A stretch of DNA of 24,976 nucleotides, taken from a virus. The notes below the pieces were generated by a model that was not told the DNA's origin, did no database searches, and saw only the letters and a program-made list of their open reading frames with translations. Shown here piece by piece: positions 6,853 through 11,390 of this stretch. The first letter of the stretch is position 1. Every line of letters starts with the position of its first letter. The stretch lies in IMG/VR virus record IMGVR_UViG_3300030451_000535, positions 1 to 24,976 of that record. The stretch is one strand, 5' to 3'. The translations under genes and the position numbers were made by a program.

Positions 6853-7242
6853 CTATATATAAATTCTTGGTTTATCTTCATGCATTTCTAGTCGTACTGC
6901 ATACCTCATATTCTTATCGATAGGCTTGTACTGACTCATGTCAGAGAACTTCTGCACCATAAAGAAGTCATCTGTGTGAGGATTATACCTCACTCTTCTC
7001 CATAGCATTTTCTTTGCATAGTCTGAAGACAAGTCATCTGTTATAAGACCACGAACAAAGGCATGGACATTCTTCTGCCCACTCTCCCTTACACGTTTTT
7101 GTCCACTTGGCTGCACAACAAACTCTGCATCTATTATCTCTGCATACCTTACGTGTGTAAACACTTTACCTTTGTGTTCCCCTTCCAAAGCTCGTACACT
7201 ATACTTTTTCTTGGGGATATTCCAATATAATTCAACTCTCAT
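6853..7242 (-). CDS. Conserved hypothetical phage protein, 129 aa
   Basis: The N-terminal strands MRVELYWNIPKKKYSVRALEG and the motif SGQKRVRESGQKNVHAFVRG (about residues 46-65) resemble a recurring phage protein with an N-V-H-A-F/G signature. The C-terminal half has aromatic and basic residues (WRRVRYNPHTDDFF). The leader carries a dyad operator followed directly by a perfect AAAGGAG. The function is unknown; a nucleic-acid role is possible from the charge. Confidence 0.65.
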   Translation of the reverse strand: MRVELYWNIPKKKYSVRALEGEHKGKVFTHVRYAEIIDAEFVVQPSGQKRVRESGQKNVHAFVRGLITDDLSSDYAKKMLWRRVRYNPHTDDFFMVQKFSDMSQYKPIDKNMRYAVRLEMHEDKPRIYI

Positions 7243-7257
7243 AATTTTCTCCTTTTT

Positions 7258-7272
7258 TTAACAAGTTGGTAA
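7258..7272. promoter_or_regulatory. Dyad operator copy B
   Basis: TTAACAAGTTGGTAA is a 15-bp dyad with one mismatch between its arms. It lies immediately upstream of the ribosome site of the 7242 gene; the leader reads TTACCAACTTGTTAA, A-tract, GGAG. It is shared almost unchanged with the leader of the 7688 gene. Confidence 0.6.
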
Positions 7273-7275
7273 GAA

Positions 7276-7464
7276 TTATTTCCATGATGGATCACATATT
7301 GCAATCCAAGCAAAGCCAACACCTGATATAGCCAAACTGATAGTAATTAGCTCTCGCATATAAAAGGGATTAAACAACTCCCTTGTTATATCCCAAAATG
7401 TATAGCTTGTTAATATACAACATAATCCAAATATTGTAATTAAAGTTCTAGCGAATATTATCAT
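7276..7464 (-). CDS. Small membrane protein, two helices, 62 aa
   Basis: Two hydrophobic segments are visible: about residues 3-20 (IFARTLITIFGLCCILTS) and 40-57 (ITISLAISGVGFAWIAIC), joined by a charged hairpin WDITRELFNPFYMREL. The ribosome site AAAGGAG is ideal. The size and topology would suit a superinfection-exclusion or membrane-takeover protein, but no family is recognised. Confidence 0.6.
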   Translation of the reverse strand: MIIFARTLITIFGLCCILTSYTFWDITRELFNPFYMRELITISLAISGVGFAWIAICDPSWK

Positions 7465-7478
7465 TTACTTCTCCTTTT

Positions 7479-7688
7479 TTAATATCGTTGAAATCTTATA
7501 AATGGTTTACCTTCCTCACAATCTTCTGCAAAGTTCTTGCAAGTCTGAATAAAGCAATCATTACATAAAGGAAAACCTATTTTAAATCTTCCATATTCTG
7601 TTTCCCCAAAGGCATAACATGTTACTTTACTGTTTCCCTTGTAATTGCTAAGACAACCACAATCAGCACATTTATTTCTCTTTTCCAT
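7479..7688 (-). CDS. Zinc-ribbon-like protein, 69 aa
   Basis: Eight cysteines include CADCGC near the N-terminus (Cys7, 10, 12), a CYAF, and the pair CNDC (Cys42, 45), followed by Cys50 and Cys57. CxxC...CxxC spacing indicates a zinc-binding fold. The gene sits about 45 bases from a sigma-54-like promoter (7733-7749), with a dyad operator between them, so it is probably regulated separately from the rest of the arm. The ribosome site is AAAGGAG. The function is unknown. Confidence 0.65.
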   Translation of the reverse strand: MEKRNKCADCGCLSNYKGNSKVTCYAFGETEYGRFKIGFPLCNDCFIQTCKNFAEDCEEGKPFIRFQRY

Positions 7689-7702
7689 CTATTTCTCCTT
7701 TT

Positions 7703-7717
7703 TTAACAAGTTGGTAA
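7703..7717. promoter_or_regulatory. Dyad operator copy C
   Basis: TTAACAAGTTGGTAA is identical to copy B. It lies about 5-19 bases downstream of the start site predicted for the sigma-54-like promoter at 7733-7749, a position where a bound protein would block initiation or early elongation. Confidence 0.6.
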
Positions 7718-7732
7718 GAATTAATAATATTA

Positions 7733-7749
7733 TGCAATTTCCATGCCAA
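7733..7749 (-). promoter_or_regulatory. Sigma-54-type promoter S1 (-24/-12)
   Basis: TTGGCATGGAAATTGCA on the minus strand matches TGGCAYR-N4-TTGCW at every position. The predicted transcription start is near 7722, giving a leader of about 34 bases for the zinc-ribbon gene at 7688. Confidence 0.65.
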
Positions 7750-7772
7750 AAACGATAGTTGACAAAAATAAA

Positions 7773-7991
7773 TCACTCCTCAATCGTGGCACGTAATTTA
7801 GCCAAAGCCTCGTCAAGTTCGGTCTGCTCCTTCTGTTTGGTATTTACATAGTCTGCCTTCTGATCAATAGAATGCCAATCAAACTCATGCCTTGATGTAT
7901 GTTTGGCAAGTCTTGACATAGACGATTGTAATTTACCACGTGTAATATGCACACGTATACCATTATCCCAATAGTATGTATTTTTAGCCAT
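7773..7991 (-). CDS. Hypothetical protein, 72 aa
   Basis: This protein starts MAKNTYYWDNGIRVHITRGK and ends in an acidic helix TELDEALAKLRATIEE. The ribosome site AGGAG lies 7 bases before the ATG. It is the only gene between the terminator at 8059-8093 and promoter S1, and no obvious promoter precedes it, so it may depend on read-through. No family is recognised. Confidence 0.55.
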   Translation of the reverse strand: MAKNTYYWDNGIRVHITRGKLQSSMSRLAKHTSRHEFDWHSIDQKADYVNTKQKEQTELDEALAKLRATIEE

Positions 7992-7995
7992 TGCT

Positions 7996-8044
7996 CACTC
8001 CTATATAAAATTTACTCGTCACTCCTCACTCCTCACTCCCCACT
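7996..8044. repeat. Short tandem repeat of AGGAGTG (minus strand)
   Basis: Three adjacent 7-bp units (CACTCCT, CACTCCT, CACTCCC, 8020-8040) are followed by a fourth partial unit; a separate copy at 7996-8002 supplies the real ribosome site of the 7991 gene. On the minus strand this gives a row of Shine-Dalgarno-like AGGAG motifs upstream of the start. Confidence 0.6.
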
Positions 8045-8058
8045 GTGATAGTAGTGAC

Positions 8059-8093
8059 AAAAAAAAATAAAGAGAGTGAAATAAATCACTCTC
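8059..8093 (-). terminator. Rho-independent terminator
   Basis: On the minus strand an 8-bp stem GAGAGTGA / TCACTCTC with a 6-base loop is followed by TTTATTTTTTTTT. It lies 17 bases after the stop of the first leftward gene (8110-8709), so that gene forms its own short transcription unit, at least in part. Confidence 0.85.
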
Positions 8094-8098
8094 AATAT

Positions 8099-8113
8099 TT
8101 AACAAGTTGTTAA
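8099..8113. promoter_or_regulatory. Dyad operator copy D (perfect palindrome)
   Basis: TTAACAAGTTGTTAA has arms that match perfectly around a single central base. It overlaps the stop codon of the 8110-8709 gene and abuts the terminator hairpin. Confidence 0.55.
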
Positions 8114-8709
8114 GAATTACTTGCAACTAATTGCATATCCTTCGCAACTTCAATGTCATGTAATTGCTTAGATTGTTGATCATTTAAAGATTTTTCTGCA
8201 TTATTTTTAGATTGATTATTTGCAATTGCTTCAACTAACTTAACAGTTGAAATATCAAACTTTTTAGTAGTTGAATTGAAAAAATCAGTAATGACTTCAT
8301 CTAAGGTTTTTTCTGCAGGTGGAACATTTAAAAGACTTCCTAAACCTCTTATTGTATCAGCTTTAAAAGGTTTTTTCTTATCCTTACAATCTTTAATTTT
8401 AGCTTCAACAACTTTAACAGAATGTTCAGCATTTTTGCCTAGTTTACGCATTGCACTCTTATGATTAGGAGTACATTTTTTAACAACTTGGTAAAAATCT
8501 TTACCTTGTTTCTGCAACTCCTCATCTATTGCCTTAGAAACTCCCTTATCTAAATTCTTATCTTTTATCTTTTTTTCTGCAATGTAAAACATATTAGAAA
8601 ACCAAATAAAATCTTTGTAAATATCTTGAATAAGAGTGTTACTTGATTTTAAAAAGTTGTTTTCTTTATTAACTAACTTTTCTACATTTTTATAATTTAC
8701 ATTTATCAT
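8110..8709 (-). CDS. First leftward gene, hypothetical protein, 199 aa
   Basis: This lysine-rich, largely helical protein starts MINVNYKNVEKLVNKENNFL and contains AMRKLGKNAEHSVKVVEAKIKDCKDKKKPFKADTIRGLGSLLNVPP in the middle. The C-terminus is low-complexity (NNQSKNNAEKSLNDQQSKQ). AGGAGA is well placed. It is the gene closest to the control region, preceded by stacked promoters and dyads, ended by its own terminator, and carries one dyad copy internally (8480-8494). That position is typical of an early regulator or host-takeover protein, but no DNA-binding fold is recognisable by eye. Confidence 0.65.
   Translation of the reverse strand: MINVNYKNVEKLVNKENNFLKSSNTLIQDIYKDFIWFSNMFYIAEKKIKDKNLDKGVSKAIDEELQKQGKDFYQVVKKCTPNHKSAMRKLGKNAEHSVKVVEAKIKDCKDKKKPFKADTIRGLGSLLNVPPAEKTLDEVITDFFNSTTKKFDISTVKLVEAIANNQSKNNAEKSLNDQQSKQLHDIEVAKDMQLVASNS
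8480..8494. promoter_or_regulatory. Dyad operator copy E (inside a gene)
   Basis: TTAACAACTTGGTAA lies within the 8110-8709 coding region, where it encodes part of FYQVVKK. An intragenic copy could serve as a looping partner or roadblock, or be incidental. Confidence 0.4.
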
Positions 8710-8750
8710 TTATTTTCTCCTATAATTAAATTAAAATGTATTAATCATCT

Positions 8751-8767
8751 TGCAATTGTTATGCCAA
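8751..8767 (-). promoter_or_regulatory. Sigma-54-type promoter S2
   Basis: TTGGCATAACAATTGCA matches the -24/-12 consensus exactly. The predicted start near 8740 gives a leader of about 30 bases for the 8709 gene. Two dyad operators end 4 and 25 bases upstream of its -24 box. Confidence 0.65.
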
Positions 8768-8770
8768 AAC

Positions 8771-8785
8771 TTAACAACTTGGTAA
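8771..8785. promoter_or_regulatory. Dyad operator copy F
   Basis: TTAACAACTTGGTAA is followed by GAATT. It forms a tandem pair with copy G, with centres 21 bp apart, about two helical turns. Confidence 0.6.
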
Positions 8786-8791
8786 GAATTT

Positions 8792-8806
8792 TTAACAACT
8801 TGGTAA
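8792..8806. promoter_or_regulatory. Dyad operator copy G
   Basis: This copy is identical to F, including the trailing GAAT. The same-face 21-bp spacing suggests cooperative binding of two dimers. Confidence 0.6.
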
Positions 8807-8832
8807 GAATTAAACATAACATAGTAGTAATA

Positions 8833-8849
8833 TGCAATTATCATGCCAA
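8833..8849 (-). promoter_or_regulatory. Sigma-54-type promoter S3
   Basis: TTGGCATGATAATTGCA matches the consensus exactly, with a predicted start near 8822. It overlaps the -10 box and spacer of a sigma-70-type promoter on the same strand (8837-8865). Confidence 0.6.
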
Positions 8850-8865
8850 GTTTTATAAGTGTCAA
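8837..8865 (-). promoter_or_regulatory. Sigma-70-type leftward promoter
   Basis: On the minus strand a perfect TTGACA (8865-8860) is separated by exactly 17 bases from GATAAT (8842-8837). The predicted start is near 8830. The -35 box is one arm of a TGTCAA-N4-TTGACA dyad, so an operator would cover it. This is the best ordinary promoter for the leftward arm. Confidence 0.65.
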
Positions 8866-8875
8866 ATTATTGACA
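8860..8875. promoter_or_regulatory. TGTCAA-N4-TTGACA dyad, copy 1
   Basis: A perfect 6-4-6 inverted repeat that overlaps the -35 box of the leftward sigma-70 promoter. A further half-site (TTGACA) lies at 8886-8891. Confidence 0.5.
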
Positions 8876-8897
8876 ATACGAAATATTGACACTCCCA

Positions 8898-8917
8898 ACT
8901 GTCAAAATTTTGACAGT
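8898..8917. promoter_or_regulatory. TGTCAA-N4-TTGACA dyad, copy 2 (20-bp perfect palindrome)
   Basis: ACTGTCAAAATTTTGACAGT is a complete palindrome; its core (8900-8915) starts exactly 40 bp from copy 1. It spans the start site predicted for promoter S4 (about 8913). Confidence 0.55.
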
Positions 8918-8923
8918 GATAGT

Positions 8924-8940
8924 AGCAAGAATCGTGCCAA
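8924..8940 (-). promoter_or_regulatory. Sigma-54-type promoter S4
   Basis: TTGGCACGATTCTTGCT is an exact match with the common -24 form TGGCACG. The predicted start is near 8913, inside the 20-bp palindrome. Confidence 0.6.
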
Positions 8941-8978
8941 AAATGACCATAAAAAAATATATGCTCCTATTTTTCATT

Positions 8979-8995
8979 TTGGCATGAAATTTGCT
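8979..8995 (+). promoter_or_regulatory. Sigma-54-type promoter S5 (rightward)
   Basis: TTGGCATGAAATTTGCT matches exactly on the plus strand, with a predicted start near 9006. It is the only rightward member and faces S6, with the two -12 boxes 2 bases apart. It could feed the late arm through a long leader, or instead serve as a binding site that blocks S6. Confidence 0.5.
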
Positions 8996-8997
8996 AA

Positions 8998-9014
8998 TGC
9001 AAGATTTGTGCCAA
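8998..9014 (-). promoter_or_regulatory. Sigma-54-type promoter S6
   Basis: TTGGCACAAATCTTGCA is an exact match on the minus strand with a predicted start near 8987, inside S5. Operator copy H lies about 73-87 bp upstream of its -24 box, within the usual range for a sigma-54 enhancer site. Confidence 0.55.
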
Positions 9015-9027
9015 GTTACATAAAGAA

Positions 9028-9046
9028 AACTGATACAATATCAGTT
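9028..9046. repeat. Inverted repeat AACTGATA-CAA-TATCAGTT
   Basis: Perfect 8-bp arms flank a 3-base centre. No U-tract follows on either strand, so it is more likely a protein site than a terminator. No second copy was found. Confidence 0.45.
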
Positions 9047-9086
9047 ACTTAACAATAAAAAATGTAATAAAATCAATACATTATTT

Positions 9087-9101
9087 TTAACAACTTGGTA
9101 A
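9087..9101. promoter_or_regulatory. Dyad operator copy H
   Basis: TTAACAACTTGGTAA is followed by AAAATT. It is the copy furthest right and lies upstream of the whole sigma-54-like cluster. Confidence 0.55.
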
Positions 9102-9300
9102 AAATTATTTTTTTGCGTCAATCTTGCCAAAAAACTATCATTTTTTTGCTATGCCATGCGTCAGCCATACCCCGTACACCACGTTGTATCATGTAGAAAT
9201 ACACAGATTAGAAAAATCAAGTGTTAACCACTAAAATAACTGTTAATATATTTTTTAAAAGTATATGAATAAGAGCAGCCGGGCAAACATTTTAACTGTA

Positions 9301-9329
9301 TTGACAAATTAATAAAAATATGGTACAAT
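9301..9329 (+). promoter_or_regulatory. Sigma-70-type rightward (late-arm) promoter
   Basis: A perfect TTGACA (9301-9306) is separated by 17 bases from TACAAT (9324-9329), and a TGG extended -10 directly precedes it. The predicted start is near 9336, where the operator array begins. It is the strongest ordinary promoter in the window and faces the structural arm. Confidence 0.75.
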
Positions 9330-9334
9330 TAGGT

Positions 9335-9397
9335 ACATTTAAAATGTTAACATTTATAATGTTATATACATTTAATATATAATAACATTTATAATGT
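9335..9397 (+). repeat. Tandem ACATTTAWAATGT operator array
   Basis: Palindromic 13-mers occur at 9335-9347 (ACATTTAAAATGT), 9350-9362 and 9385-9397 (both ACATTTATAATGT). A degenerate copy lies at 9368-9380. The start-to-start spacings are 15, 18 and 17 bp. The array covers the predicted start site and leader of the rightward promoter, where a bound protein would repress it. Confidence 0.6.
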
Positions 9398-9443
9398 GTC
9401 TTATCCTGACAACCCCCTACGTAAATATACATTGAACTTGACA

Positions 9444-9650
9444 ATGAGGAAAAAATCCGTAAAACTATATACAGATAATGTGCTTAAAACATTTTATCGT
9501 GCTGTCCGTACTAATAAATTAGATAAATTACATATCCCCCATAGTGATGTTTACTACGTAAGAGCAGCAGTAGAGGCTCGTAGTGGACAAAAGTTTTCGT
9601 TAGCACACGTAGAAAGGATAATGAAAGAAGAGGGATGGAAAGATACGTAA
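9444..9650 (+). CDS. First rightward gene, small conserved phage protein, 68 aa
   Basis: This protein starts MRKKSVKLYTDNVLKTFYRA. The C-terminal half (HIPHSDVYYVRAAVEARSGQ, then AHVERIMKEEGW) is a pattern I have met in short proteins of marine phages; its role is unknown. The basic, helical character could suit a small DNA-binding protein. The start is uncertain: neither this ATG nor an in-frame GTG at 9396 has a ribosome site, and the GTG lies inside the last operator copy, so I prefer 9444. Confidence 0.6.
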   Translation: MRKKSVKLYTDNVLKTFYRAVRTNKLDKLHIPHSDVYYVRAAVEARSGQKFSLAHVERIMKEEGWKDT

Positions 9651-9896
9651 ATGTACGAACTATTTGTGTTAGCTTGTCTGATGCATCAGCCTGATATGTG
9701 TGTAACACTCAAAGATTTATATAGTCCACATCCAACTCATGACAAATGTTTATCAAGAGCTTACGAAATAGCACAAGGTATGCCCATACATATGCCAATG
9801 TATTTCCCTAAAAGTTATAAATGCTTGGATATGGCTATAGAAAGTGAAAAATTAAACACAAAATGGCAGCTAAAAAGCGAAAAAAAGGTGGATTAA
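9651..9896 (+). CDS. Small cysteine-containing hypothetical protein, 81 aa
   Basis: A hydrophobic N-terminus (MYELFVLACLMHQPDMCVTL) resembles a signal segment. Four cysteines follow in C-x7-C, KC and KC positions (Cys9, 17, 33, 58), suggesting disulfides or a metal site, perhaps in the periplasm. It begins directly after the preceding stop and overlaps the next gene by 34 bases. No characterised family is known to me. Confidence 0.6.
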   Translation: MYELFVLACLMHQPDMCVTLKDLYSPHPTHDKCLSRAYEIAQGMPIHMPMYFPKSYKCLDMAIESEKLNTKWQLKSEKKVD

Positions 9897-10159
9897 AAGG
9901 TTTTACCCAAAAAAGTGGGGATATGAGACCTACAAAATCAGGTGCAGGTATGACTGCAAAGGGTGTAGCTAAATATAGAAGGCAAAATCCGGGAAGTAAA
10001 CTAAAAACAGCAGTAACTGAGAAGAAACCAACAGGAAAAAGAGCAGCAAGACGTAAATCTTTCTGTGCTAGAAGTGCAGGACAGATGAAAAAGTTTCCAA
10101 AAGCTGCGAAAAATCCAAATAGTAGATTAAGACAAGCGAGAAGAAGGTGGAGGTGTTAA
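9863..10159 (+). CDS. DUF6321-like small basic protein, 98 aa
   Basis: This very basic protein has the run TKSGAGMTAKGVAKYRRQNPG, then the signature RRKSFCARSAGQMKK and a terminal RLRQARRRWRC. The KSFCAR...RWxC pattern is what I associate with DUF6321 of marine phages; the family name is from memory. Conserved cysteines near the end may bind a metal. No function is established. The next gene starts at its stop codon (TAATG). Confidence 0.65.
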   Translation: MAAKKRKKGGLKGFTQKSGDMRPTKSGAGMTAKGVAKYRRQNPGSKLKTAVTEKKPTGKRAARRKSFCARSAGQMKKFPKAAKNPNSRLRQARRRWRC

Positions 10160-10461
10160 TGAAATTAGGCGAAGCTAAAAAAATATTAGAAAATTCTGAA
10201 AAACATAGCAATAGATTAGTTGAAGAAGCTAAAGAAGTTGTTGAAAGATTTTCACAAAGAGGAGAAAAGCCGATGAAGCAAGAAATAGAGCTTAAAAGAG
10301 GTGGTAAAGTTCAAATGGCATATGGTGGTACTGTGATGGGCAAACGTCATATGTATGTGGCAGGAGGTTCTGTTAAAATGAATCCGGGATTAAGGGCATT
10401 ACGTAAATCCAGCCCTGAAGCATTTGCAAAAATTACAAAAGGCAAAAAGGTAACTACATGA
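10159..10461 (+). CDS. Hypothetical protein, 100 aa
   Basis: A helical N-terminus (MKLGEAKKILENSEKHSNRL) precedes glycine-rich strands (KRGGKVQMAYGGTVMGKRHM, then GGSVKMNPGLRALRKSSPEA). Such GG-V/T segments recur in the minor proteins of marine phages, and a similar GG-rich tail ends the 21940 gene. GGAGG and the TAATG overlap define the start. Confidence 0.6.
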   Translation: MKLGEAKKILENSEKHSNRLVEEAKEVVERFSQRGEKPMKQEIELKRGGKVQMAYGGTVMGKRHMYVAGGSVKMNPGLRALRKSSPEAFAKITKGKKVTT

Positions 10462-11081
10462 CAAAGCCAAATTTTAAAAACTTTTCTGATGATGATCTAC
10501 TACAAGTTGTCAAAGTTAAGATTGCAAAATCTAAAGATGTAAAAAAAGCAAATCAAATGATATTAAATCAATTTGAAAAGAATTTAAAGTCTGCTCTTCC
10601 TACAAAAATATCTAAACCTATATTAAGAAAAGTAAAAGATGGAATGCAGTTTGAAGTTCCTGTAAAAAATAATATAGAAAAAAGTCAAAAGCTAATAAAA
10701 AAAGAAATAAAAAGTTTTATCAAAGACATGACAAAACCAACAAAGAGACCTGCCTTAGCTATAATAAGAAGTGATACAAATATAAAGTTAAAATCTCCAA
10801 CAAAAACAAAATCAGGTGTATCAGACACACGTAAAAGATTCAATGCCGCATTTAAAGCTGCTAGAAGTGCAGGTAAGGCAACATTTACTTTTGGTGGTAA
10901 AAAGTATACAACTAAATTAAAAACAGATAAAAAGAAGACATCCTCTTCTTTACCTAAGATGGTAACATTAAGAAGTGGTAAGAAGGGAACAATAGCTCAA
11001 AGATTAAAAGAAATAGACAGAGCAAAAGCAAGTAAAAAAATATTGTCCGATATAAGGACATCTGTGAGAGCCAAAAAATAG
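10458..11081 (+). CDS. Hypothetical protein with a C-terminal 'FTFGGKKYTT' motif, 207 aa
   Basis: This is a lysine-rich protein. Its recognisable part is RKRFNAAFKAARSAGKATFT followed by FGGKKYTTKL (about residues 125-155), a short module that recurs at the ends of viral structural or internal proteins. The N-terminal half (MTKPNFKNFSDDDLLQVVKV) is helical. The gene overlaps its neighbour by ATGA. A virion or DNA-binding role is inferred from charge and position only. Confidence 0.6.
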   Translation: MTKPNFKNFSDDDLLQVVKVKIAKSKDVKKANQMILNQFEKNLKSALPTKISKPILRKVKDGMQFEVPVKNNIEKSQKLIKKEIKSFIKDMTKPTKRPALAIIRSDTNIKLKSPTKTKSGVSDTRKRFNAAFKAARSAGKATFTFGGKKYTTKLKTDKKKTSSSLPKMVTLRSGKKGTIAQRLKEIDRAKASKKILSDIRTSVRAKK

Positions 11082-11090
11082 GAGACTTAA

Positions 11091-11390
11091 ATGGCAAAAA
11101 AATCTGATATAACCCTTACTGAGTTAAGAGCGTTAATAAAAGATTTCTATCCCAATCTTAGCATGAAAGAATTTAATGCTTTAACTAAGGGTGGGATGGA
11201 TGTGAAAAAAGACATGAAAGCGAAAGGCGGGATGTCAATGAAAAAGAAAACAAAATATATGGCTAAAGGTGGAATGAAAAAAACCAAATATATGGCTAAA
11301 GGTGGAATGAAGAAAACAAAGTACATGTCAAAGGGAGGCATGAAGAAAACTAAATATATGTCTAGAGGTGGTGCGGCAAGACGTAGATAA
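11091..11390 (+). CDS. Repeat protein with KTKYMAKGGMK units, 99 aa
   Basis: A helical head (MAKKSDITLTELRALIKDFY) is followed by methionine/glycine/lysine repeats. The C-terminal half is four 11-residue units, KTKYM(A/S)KGGMK and variants. The DNA units differ mostly at synonymous sites, so the repetition is kept at protein level. The ribosome site AGGAG is good. The function is unknown; the repeats would be flexible and strongly positive. Confidence 0.65.
   Translation: MAKKSDITLTELRALIKDFYPNLSMKEFNALTKGGMDVKKDMKAKGGMSMKKKTKYMAKGGMKKTKYMAKGGMKKTKYMSKGGMKKTKYMSRGGAARRR
11247..11378 (+). repeat. Four 33-bp tandem repeats inside a gene
   Basis: Units start at 11247, 11280, 11313 and 11346. 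Each encodes 11 residues, and they diverge mainly at third positions. Confidence 0.75.

Larger units (their letters stand above)
8710..9443. other. Divergent control region without genes
   Basis: About 730 bases separate the two transcription arms. Besides the listed promoters and operators, the part from 9120 to 9300 holds a degenerate sigma-54-like box (TTGGCA with ACGC instead of TTGC, near 9113-9130, minus strand) and an AT-rich stretch. I see no RNA gene and no convincing coding frame. An attachment site or replication origin could lie here but cannot be shown from sequence alone. Confidence 0.6.

Noticed and set aside
7733-9014. Reading TTGGCA in the S sites as sigma-70 -35 boxes
   Set aside because: No consistent -10 box appears 16-18 bases downstream across the six sites, while the TTGC at fixed distance is constant.
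8751-9014. Reading the repeated 17-mers as replication iterons
   Set aside because: Spacing is irregular (74-91 bp), one copy is inverted, and iterons are usually tandem at about 20 bp; still possible but less likely than sigma-54 sites.
8843-9052. Plus-strand 69-codon frame in the control region
   Set aside because: It runs through four sigma-54-like sites and two dyads, has no ribosome site, and its product (MPSFISVKLLTIRN...) has no protein-like pattern.
9113-9130. Seventh sigma-54-like site, TTGGCAAGATTGACGCA on the minus strand
   Set aside because: The -12 box is ACGC instead of TTGC and the base after TGGCA does not fit; too degenerate to list as a promoter.
9394-9435. Possible 13-residue leader peptide starting at the ATG at 9394
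   Set aside because: It overlaps the last operator copy, has no ribosome site and shows no attenuator structure.
11147-11341. Minus-strand hydrophobic frame under the KGG repeats
   Set aside because: It is the antisense of a Lys/Met/Gly repeat, which necessarily reads as Phe/Ile/Pro.
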